Under the pieces are notes generated by a model. It saw only the letters and a program-made list of their open reading frames with translations. It was not told where the DNA came from and searched no databases. A DNA stretch of 64,000 nt. It comes from Mycolicibacter virginiensis. GTDB lineage: Bacteria > Actinomycetota > Actinomycetes > Mycobacteriales > Mycobacteriaceae. The stretch spans positions 3,348,001 to 3,412,000 of the forward strand of contig NZ_CP092430.2 in the NCBI RefSeq assembly GCF_022374935.2, written 5' to 3'. Positions 57,830 to 64,000 of the stretch are shown piece after piece (within the stretch, counting starts at the first letter, position 1; each line of letters begins with the position of its first letter). The translations under genes were made by a program, and so were the position numbers.

Positions 57830-59656
57830 ATGCCACCCACGGCCAGCTCCCTGGGACCGCAGCCGGCGGACTACGACCCCGAGTGGGTGCGGGCGAAGTA
57901 CGCACTCGAACGCGACAAACGGATGCGTCCCGACGCCGTGGGCCAGTTCATCGAGGTCACCGCCGATTTCTCGCACTACGCCGACGACCCGTGGACCGAG
58001 CGCGTCGAGCGCGACCCAGTGCACGACCACGTCCAGGTGGCGATCATCGGCGCCGGTCTGGGCAGCCTGGTCGCCGCCGCGCGGCTCCAGGAATCCGGGA
58101 TCGACGACATCAGGATGATCGACACCGCCGGTGACTTCGGCGGCACCTGGTACTGGAACCGCTACCCCGGCGTGCAGTGCGATGTCGAGTCCTACATCTA
58201 TCTGCCACTGCTCGAAGAGCTGAATTACGTACCCACCGAGCGCTATGCGCACGGCCCGGAGATCCGCGAGCACCTGCAGAACATCGCCAAGCACTACCGC
58301 CTCTACGACAACGCCTTGCTGGGCACCACGGTCACCGGCCTGCACTGGGACGACGCCGCCAAGCACTGGCAGATCACCACCGATCGCGGAGACGCGTTCA
58401 CCGCCACGCTGGTCGCGGTCTCGCCCGGATCGCTCACCCGGCCGAAACTGCCGGGCATTGCCGGCATCAACGAATTCCGCGGACACACCTTCCACACCAG
58501 CCGCTGGGACTTCGGCTACACCGGCGGCGACGAATCCGGTGGGCTGACCAAACTGTCCGACAAGCGCGTCGGCGTCATCGGCACCGGTTCCACTGGACTG
58601 CAGTGCATCCCGCACCTCGGAGAGTGGGCGCGGCAGCTCTACGTCTTCCAGCGCACCCCGAGCACCGTTTCGGTGCGGGGCAACCGACCCACCGACCCGG
58701 CGTGGGCGGCGAGCCTGCAGCCGGGCTGGCAACGCGAACGCATGGAGAACTTCACCCGGGTCACCTGCGGGGTGGAGATGGACCTCGACCTCACCGACGA
58801 CGGCTGGACGCAGAAAGCCCTGGAACTCAGTGAGCCCGCGGTGATCCGCGAGACTCAGCGCCTCGGCCGACAGATGACCCCCGAGGAGATCGCCGACTTC
58901 CTGTTCCACGCCGACTACGTGGCGATGCAACGGCTGCGGGCCCGAATCGACGACACCGTCCGCGATCGCAAGACCGCCGAAGCGCTCAAGCCCTGGTACC
59001 GGCTGAACTGCAAGCGGCCCGGCTACCATGACCAGTACCTCGATACGTTCAACCGGGACAACGTCACGTTGGTCGACACCGATGGGCGCGGCGTCGATCG
59101 GTTCACCGAGACCGCCGTCGTCGTCGACGGCATCGAATACGAACTCGACGCACTGGTGTTCGCGACCGGCTTCGAGGTGGGTACCGAGTTCACCCGCCGG
59201 CTCGGCTTCGAGATTGTGGGCCGCGACGCCGTGCGGCTCAGCGACAAGTGGGCGAAAGGCATGCGGACCCTGCACGGCCTACAGACCCACGGCTTTCCCA
59301 ACTGCTTCTTCCTGGGTTACACCCAATCCGGGGTCTCCCCCAACTACACCCACACCGCCGAGGAGCGAGCCCGCCATTTCGCCTACCTGGTCAGCACATT
59401 CGTGCAACGGGGCGCGAACACCATCGAAGCCACCGCGGCCGCCGAGGACCAGTGGCTGGCCGCGATGGACCAAGCGTCGGAAAAACCCAAGGCCTTCTAC
59501 GCCGAGTGCACGCCGAGTTACCTCAGTTCCGAGGGCGACCGGGAGAATCCGCACGGCATGCTGTCGACCAATTTCGGCGGCAAGCCTGTCGAGTTCTTCG
59601 AAATGCTGAACGCGTGGCGATCCACCGGCCGGCTGGAGGGGGTGATCCTGAAATGA
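57830..59656 (+). CDS. Baeyer-Villiger-type flavin monooxygenase
   Basis: 608 residues. First Rossmann GAGLGS (74-79) binds FAD, GTGSTG (251-256) binds NADPH, and FRGHTFHTSRWD (216-227) matches the type I BVMO fingerprint FxGxxxHxxxW(P/D). These enzymes insert oxygen next to a ketone. The N-terminal extension of about 65 residues is typical of the cyclopentadecanone/steroid-monooxygenase-like subgroup. The stop overlaps the TetR start (ATGA). Confidence 0.92.
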   Translation: MPPTASSLGPQPADYDPEWVRAKYALERDKRMRPDAVGQFIEVTADFSHYADDPWTERVERDPVHDHVQVAIIGAGLGSLVAAARLQESGIDDIRMIDTAGDFGGTWYWNRYPGVQCDVESYIYLPLLEELNYVPTERYAHGPEIREHLQNIAKHYRLYDNALLGTTVTGLHWDDAAKHWQITTDRGDAFTATLVAVSPGSLTRPKLPGIAGINEFRGHTFHTSRWDFGYTGGDESGGLTKLSDKRVGVIGTGSTGLQCIPHLGEWARQLYVFQRTPSTVSVRGNRPTDPAWAASLQPGWQRERMENFTRVTCGVEMDLDLTDDGWTQKALELSEPAVIRETQRLGRQMTPEEIADFLFHADYVAMQRLRARIDDTVRDRKTAEALKPWYRLNCKRPGYHDQYLDTFNRDNVTLVDTDGRGVDRFTETAVVVDGIEYELDALVFATGFEVGTEFTRRLGFEIVGRDAVRLSDKWAKGMRTLHGLQTHGFPNCFFLGYTQSGVSPNYTHTAEERARHFAYLVSTFVQRGANTIEATAAAEDQWLAAMDQASEKPKAFYAECTPSYLSSEGDRENPHGMLSTNFGGKPVEFFEMLNAWRSTGRLEGVILK

Positions 59657-60240
59657 CTTCCACTGCACCGAAACTCACGATGCGTGACCGGCACCGCGCC
59701 ATGACCCGCGACCAGATCATGGCCGCCGCGTTGGAGGCGTTTGCCGACCGGGGCTATGTCGCAGTGACCATCGACGACGTCGTTCGCCGGGCCGGGATCG
59801 GGCGGGCGACGTTCTATCTGCACTTCGACTCCAAAGCTGCGGTGCTGCGCGAACTGCGCAATACCCGCATGACCGTCTGGTCCCAGCAGGACGCCCCGCG
59901 TGGCGGCAGATCGGGACGGCCCTCGATCAGAGCGTTCTTCGAGAAGGTGGTCGACTTCTACACCTCCGCGCCGCAGCTCTATATGGCACTGCATCAGGCG
60001 CGGGCGGCCGACCCGGAGTTCGCCGCGGCGCATCGAGCCACCATGGAGGACAACGTCACCGAGTGGATCGAGGCCGATGCCATGCCCGGTGCCACCGAGG
60101 CCCAGCTGCGGCTAGCCATCGCGATGATGTACACCATGGTCGATTCCTTCATGCACCTGTGGCTGGTCGACGGCTGGCCACTGGAGCGCGAGGCTGCCAT
60201 TGAGGCGATGACCGACGCGCTGCACGCCACCATGCGCTGA
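59653..60240 (+). CDS. TetR family regulator
   Basis: 195 residues. HTH: RDQIMAAALEAFADRGYVAVTIDDVVRRAGIGRATFYLHFDSKAAVLRELR. It follows the monooxygenase in the same transcript with 4-nt overlap, so autoregulation together with the monooxygenase is likely. Confidence 0.9.
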   Translation: MTSTAPKLTMRDRHRAMTRDQIMAAALEAFADRGYVAVTIDDVVRRAGIGRATFYLHFDSKAAVLRELRNTRMTVWSQQDAPRGGRSGRPSIRAFFEKVVDFYTSAPQLYMALHQARAADPEFAAAHRATMEDNVTEWIEADAMPGATEAQLRLAIAMMYTMVDSFMHLWLVDGWPLEREAAIEAMTDALHATMR

Positions 60241-60328
60241 AAACCCCGGCCCGAGCGCCGGCCGGATTTATCGTGGCACACGCACGAGCGACCGCGGTGC
60301 GAGCGGTTTTCCGACGAGAGGCTGCGCA

Positions 60329-61753
60329 ATGACCGAGCTACGGGCAGACGGCGCGATGACTGAGCAGCCGACGCAACGCCGAGGCGTCATGCAATCGCTC
60401 ACCGGGCTCAGTGTCCGTTACGTCGAGCGCCTGATGCCCGACCCGTACCTGTTCGCCGTGATCCTCACGCTGATCGTCGCCGGGATGGTCGCCGCTCTGG
60501 TGCGCGGCGCATCGGCCAGCGGCATGCTGACGGCCTGGTACGCCGGGGTCTGGGGGCCGCAGAACATCTTCACGTTCGCCTTCCAGATGGCCCTGATCCT
60601 GGTGACCGGCTACACGCTGGCCGAAGCCCCCGTGCTGAAGCGGGCGATCGTCCGCGTCGCGGCTGTGCCGCGCAACCAGGTGCAGGGGGCGCTGCTGTGC
60701 TTTACCGTCAGTGCCGCTGCATCCCTATTGAACTGGGGCCTGGGCCTGGTGGCCGGTGCGCTGGTGGCCCGGCAGGTCGCGCGACGTTTCCCCGACTCGC
60801 ATTTCGGCTACCTGATCGCCGCGGCGTTCATGGGCTTCATCGTCTGGACGCAGGGACTCTCGTCGTCGATCGCGCTGGCGAACACCGACGCCGGCAGCCC
60901 CATCAACGTGATCCACAAGATCGCCGGATTCACTGTGCCGTTGAGCCAGACCATTTTCCAGCCGTACAGCTGGCTCTCGGCGCTCATCGTGTTGGGGGTG
61001 CTCGCGCTCGCGGTGTGGCGGATGGAGCCGTCGGAAAGCCTGCCCCCCGATTCCGCGGTGTTCGAAGACGACAAAGCAGCCGTTGAGATCCCGGCCGGCA
61101 AGACATTTGCCGAATGGCTGGAGAATCAGTGGATCCTCAACGTGCTGCTGTTCGCGGCGGGGATCACGTATTTCGTGACCAGTGGTTTCGCGCTGAACAT
61201 CTCGTCGATGATCATGCTGTTCACGATCACCGCCGCCCTGCTGCACCGCACGCCGATTCGCTTCATCCGGGCATTCACCGGTGCCGCGAAGGTCTCTGGC
61301 CCGCTGCTGCTGCAATATCCGCTCTACGGGGGCCTGGTCGGACTGCTGGCGTACCAGGGCGCCGAGGGGTCCAAGCCGCTGCAGACGCTACTGGCCCAGA
61401 CGCTGGTCAACGGCGCGACGGAGTACACGTTGCCGTTCCTGACCTTCATCGGCTCGGTGATCATCAGCCTGTTCGTGCCGTCCGGCGGCGGGCACTGGGC
61501 CGTGCAGGGCCCGATCGCCGTCGACTCTGCGCTGGCGATCGGCCAGCAGTCACCGGCCTATCTCGGCCTGGTATCCATGGCCGTTGCCGTCGGCGAGGGC
61601 GTGGCGAACATGATCCAGCCGTTCTGGCTGCTGCCACTGCTGGCGATCGCGAAGCTCAATGTCCGTCAGGTGATGGGCTTTACGATCGTGGCGTTCGTAA
61701 TCGGGTTGGCGGTCCTGGGGGCGATGACGTTGATCGCACCGTGGGTGATCTGA
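60329..61753 (+). CDS. Short-chain fatty acid transporter, AtoE-like
   Basis: 474 residues with about 11-12 helices. The N-terminus ERLMPDPYLFAVILTLI and the conserved VPSGGGHWAVQGPI and EGVANMIQPFW are characteristic of the AtoE/TIGR00366 family that takes up short-chain fatty acids such as acetoacetate or butyrate. Preceded by 88 bp without a gene; a weak CCGGC/GCCGG hairpin lies at its beginning. The neighbours suggest uptake of a monooxygenase or hydrolase product. Confidence 0.87.
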   Translation: MTELRADGAMTEQPTQRRGVMQSLTGLSVRYVERLMPDPYLFAVILTLIVAGMVAALVRGASASGMLTAWYAGVWGPQNIFTFAFQMALILVTGYTLAEAPVLKRAIVRVAAVPRNQVQGALLCFTVSAAASLLNWGLGLVAGALVARQVARRFPDSHFGYLIAAAFMGFIVWTQGLSSSIALANTDAGSPINVIHKIAGFTVPLSQTIFQPYSWLSALIVLGVLALAVWRMEPSESLPPDSAVFEDDKAAVEIPAGKTFAEWLENQWILNVLLFAAGITYFVTSGFALNISSMIMLFTITAALLHRTPIRFIRAFTGAAKVSGPLLLQYPLYGGLVGLLAYQGAEGSKPLQTLLAQTLVNGATEYTLPFLTFIGSVIISLFVPSGGGHWAVQGPIAVDSALAIGQQSPAYLGLVSMAVAVGEGVANMIQPFWLLPLLAIAKLNVRQVMGFTIVAFVIGLAVLGAMTLIAPWVI

Positions 61754-61847
61754 GGGCTACCAGCGTTCGCGATTCCTTGATATCTGCTCGTGCTTGTCGG
61801 ATGCTCGTGACAGACGCACTGTGCCCTGGTCGCGAAGGAGAACGGCG

Positions 61848-62648
61848 TTGAACACACCGGAAGTCGGCAGCGTGGGCAGGATCTCCGCCGCCCTGCGGGA
61901 CTGCTACGCCGCGATAGAAGCCCTCTGCACCGATCTCAGCGACACCGAGTGGGGCGCTCAGTCACTGTGCCCGGACTGGACGGTTCGCGATGTGATCAAC
62001 CACGTCACCAGCATCGAGGCGGCAATGGCGGGATGGCTGCCCGACGACGATCGCACCCCGCCGCCGTTCGACAAGGCCGCGGACTTCCTGCGCGACGCCG
62101 ACGCCGACGGCGCCGCTTACGCCGAAGTGGTACGCGCGGTTTTTGACCGTCGGCGACGCGACCTGGCCGCGTTGGCCGACGCGGATCTGCTGCGGCCGTC
62201 GTGGACGCCGGTCGGGCCCGCCACCTACGGCAGGTTCCTCGAGATCCGGGTCTTCGACTTCTGGGTGCACGAACGAGACATCACCACCCCACTGGGCCGC
62301 ACCACCGATGACGCAAATCGCGGCGCCGAGATCGCACTGGCGGAGGTAGCCGGGTCCTTGGGCTACATCGTCGGCAAGAAGGTGGGCCTACCCGACGGAA
62401 AGAGCATCACCTTCGATCTCACCGGCCCCATTACCCGCCAGCTGCACGTCGCCGTGGATGGCCGAGCCAAAACTGTTGACCACCTGAATAACCCGGATGT
62501 CACGGTGGTCACCGGTTCCACGACCTTCATCCAACTGGCCTGCGGACGCATCGACCCGCAGGCCCAGATCGACTCCGGCGCCATCACCTGGAAGGGCGAT
62601 GGCGACCTCGGCGACCGGGCCGCGCGTAACTTGAGGTTCACGATGTGA
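61848..62648 (+). CDS. Mycothiol-dependent maleylpyruvate isomerase family protein
   Basis: 266 residues from TTG at 61848, chosen because AGGAG (61836-61840) sits 7 nt upstream. DinB-like metal site: His52 in RDVINHV, Asp137 and His141 in [12 protein letters not shown]. The family includes mycothiol-dependent maleylpyruvate isomerase and other thiol transferases. Overlap with the next gene (GTGA) suggests the two act on the same thiol conjugate. Confidence 0.82.
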   Translation: MNTPEVGSVGRISAALRDCYAAIEALCTDLSDTEWGAQSLCPDWTVRDVINHVTSIEAAMAGWLPDDDRTPPPFDKAADFLRDADADGAAYAEVVRAVFDRRRRDLAALADADLLRPSWTPVGPATYGRFLEIRVFDFWVHERDITTPLGRTTDDANRGAEIALAEVAGSLGYIVGKKVGLPDGKSITFDLTGPITRQLHVAVDGRAKTVDHLNNPDVTVVTGSTTFIQLACGRIDPQAQIDSGAITWKGDGDLGDRAARNLRFTM

Positions 62649-63370
62649 CGGGTCGCCCGGATTTCATCGACTTCCACTTCGACGTCATGTGCCCGTATGC
62701 GTACCAGACGTCGCGGTGGATTCGGGAAGTACGCGACCGCACCGGCCTCGCAGTGAACTGGCGTTTCTTCAGCCTGGAGGAGATCAACCGCCAAGAAGGC
62801 AAGAAACATCCCTGGGAACGCGAGTGGTCCTATGGCTGGTCGATGATGCGCATCGGAGCACTGCTGCGTCGCCGATCGATGACCGACGTTGATACCTGGT
62901 ACGAGCGCGCCGGCCGCGCTCTGCATGTCGAGGGCCGCAAGCCGCACGAGAAGGCGGTCGCCCGCCGGCTGCTCGAAGAGCTCGGATTCGATCCCGAACT
63001 CGCCGACCAGGCGATCGCTGACCCGACGACCAGCGACGAAGTACTGGCCGACCATCGACGGGTGGTCGCCGCCAGCGGCTACGGGGTACCCACACTGTTC
63101 TTTCCCGACGGGCAGTGCCTGTTCGGACCGGTGCTCATCGATCCGCCCACCGGCGATGCTGCCCTGCGGCTCTGGGACGCCGTGGTCGGCTGGACCGAGT
63201 TTCCGCAGTTGTACGAGCTGCAGCGACCCAAGACGCCGGCCGACGAGCAGCGCATCGCCGAAACCTTCCGCCCCTACCTGCAGGCGCGCGACTGGGTGTC
63301 GATCAACCGCGGACAGGTGGTCACCTTCCCCGACCGGGAGCAAAGGGCGGCCGCGGCAGATGAACCCTAG
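62645..63370 (+). CDS. DsbA/FrnE-like thioredoxin-fold oxidoreductase
   Basis: 241 residues, GTG start. [16 protein letters not shown] places Cys16 in a CPYA site; the second Cys of a CxxC is absent, so a single-Cys transferase or isomerase activity is more likely than a disulfide oxidase. [18 protein letters not shown] contains the cis-Pro loop. It overlaps the mycothiol-family gene; the pair may process mycothiol adducts. Confidence 0.85.
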   Translation: MTGRPDFIDFHFDVMCPYAYQTSRWIREVRDRTGLAVNWRFFSLEEINRQEGKKHPWEREWSYGWSMMRIGALLRRRSMTDVDTWYERAGRALHVEGRKPHEKAVARRLLEELGFDPELADQAIADPTTSDEVLADHRRVVAASGYGVPTLFFPDGQCLFGPVLIDPPTGDAALRLWDAVVGWTEFPQLYELQRPKTPADEQRIAETFRPYLQARDWVSINRGQVVTFPDREQRAAAADEP

Positions 63371-63426
63371 GTCAATGATCACCATTGCGCCGGAACAGAA
63401 TCCGGTAGCGGCCTAGGCTGCCCGAT

Positions 63427-64000
63427 ATGGCCGACTTCACCGCGTCGCTGCCCCCGGAACTGGACAACGTTCCGTCCGCCCAGGGACCGCTGCCACCGTC
63501 GTCTGATCTCGTCGGCCGCCCCTATGCACTGCCCATCGACATCCTCGGCGAGCTGCACGGGCCGCTGTTCTACGCCGACTTCAGTGGGGTGCGAAAGCTG
63601 TACGCGTGCTCACGGGCGCTGGTCGAAGAACTGTGCGACGAGAACCGGTTCGCCAAGAACCCGATGCGCCCCTTGGAGCGAGTCCGCCAACTCGCCGGCG
63701 ACGGCCTGTTCACCGCATACCACGGTGAACCGAATTGGCAGACAGCCCACGACGTCCTGATGCCCGGCTTCAGCTACGCCGGGCTGCGCAACTATCACGG
63801 CGCCATGCTCGACATCGGCACCCAGCTGATCCAGCGCTGGGATGGCTGCGTCGGGCATCAACCGGCGGACGCGTCGACCGACCTGCGGAAGCTCGCGATG
63901 GACACCGTCGGCCTTGCCGGCTTCGGAGCACGATTCGACTCGTTCAGCCACGAGGGCCTTGCCCCCATCCCGCAGAGTTTCACCGCGGCCCTGGCCAAGC
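63427..64000 (+). CDS. CYP102-like cytochrome P450 (3' end outside window)
   Basis: 191 codons open to the right edge. The protein starts MADFTASLPPELDNVPSA, and CDENRFAKNP, LAGDGLFTAYHGEPNWQTAHDVLMPGFSY and RLAMDTVGLAGFG-like text (LAMDTVGLAGFGARFDSF) align closely with the P450 BM3 haem domain as I know it. CYP102 enzymes hydroxylate fatty acids and are fused to a diflavin reductase. The haem Cys, and any reductase domain, would lie beyond the window. Confidence 0.82.
   Translation, partial: MADFTASLPPELDNVPSAQGPLPPSSDLVGRPYALPIDILGELHGPLFYADFSGVRKLYACSRALVEELCDENRFAKNPMRPLERVRQLAGDGLFTAYHGEPNWQTAHDVLMPGFSYAGLRNYHGAMLDIGTQLIQRWDGCVGHQPADASTDLRKLAMDTVGLAGFGARFDSFSHEGLAPIPQSFTAALAK

Noticed and set aside
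57788..59275. 495-codon minus-strand open frame
   Set aside because: It is exactly antisense to the monooxygenase, which has full FAD, NADPH and BVMO motifs; long antisense frames are common at this GC content.

Overview
The window is high-GC actinobacterial chromosome, and its gene content points to a Mycobacterium-group species (Mycobacterium sensu lato, possibly the M. terrae/Mycolicibacter group, not proven). The evidence is a PPE-family protein, mycobacterial-type prfB, fprA, fadE24/fadE23 and nuoA-N, a mycobacterial tmRNA next to smpB, mycothiol- and F420-type enzymes, and many GTG starts with 4-nt ATGA/GTGA overlaps. No rRNA, tRNA, CRISPR array or insertion sequence was seen.

Layout. 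(1) 1-7.6 kb: a PucR-like regulator cut by the left edge, an MFS transporter, a small membrane protein, a DUF488 protein, a PPE2-like gene with an IdeR-like iron box, an aldehyde dehydrogenase, a secreted low-complexity protein and an SDR. (2) 7.8-15.4 kb: a conserved housekeeping block on the minus strand (prfB, mscS-like, proline-rich protein, ftsE, ftsX, smpB, EamA permease, ssrA), with fprA divergent. (3) 15.4-20.9 kb: hisN, fadE24-fadE23, then a divergent TetR/enoyl-CoA hydratase pair. (4) 20.9-28.6 kb: an eight-gene, mostly overlapping catabolic operon. It encodes an HGD-like cupin dioxygenase, alpha/beta hydrolase, class III CoA-transferase, HMG-CoA-lyase-like enzyme, TetR, acyl-CoA dehydrogenase, APH-type kinase and a small partner protein, and a perfect 18-bp palindrome lies in front of it. 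(5) 28.6-45 kb: an atypical receiver protein, a 57-bp tandem repeat and the complete nuoA-N operon for type I NADH dehydrogenase. (6) 45.0-56.3 kb: mixed accessory metabolism, fadB4, a VapBC-type toxin-antitoxin pair, a decayed paralogue fragment, and steroid-enzyme-like genes. (7) 56.3-64 kb: MerR/hydrolase, a Baeyer-Villiger-type monooxygenase with TetR, an AtoE-like transporter, two thiol-dependent enzymes and a CYP102-like P450 cut by the right edge.

Most notable points. The acyl-CoA dehydrogenase-kinase-small protein trio at 25997-28556 resembles the LvaC-LvaA-LvaB module that handles 4-hydroxyacyl-CoAs. Here it is combined with an HMG-CoA-lyase-like enzyme, a CoA-transferase and a ring-cleavage-type dioxygenase, a combination I do not recognise as a described pathway. 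The tmRNA encodes an unusually long predicted tag (19 codons). Several genes have clear palindromic operators that match a neighbouring regulator.
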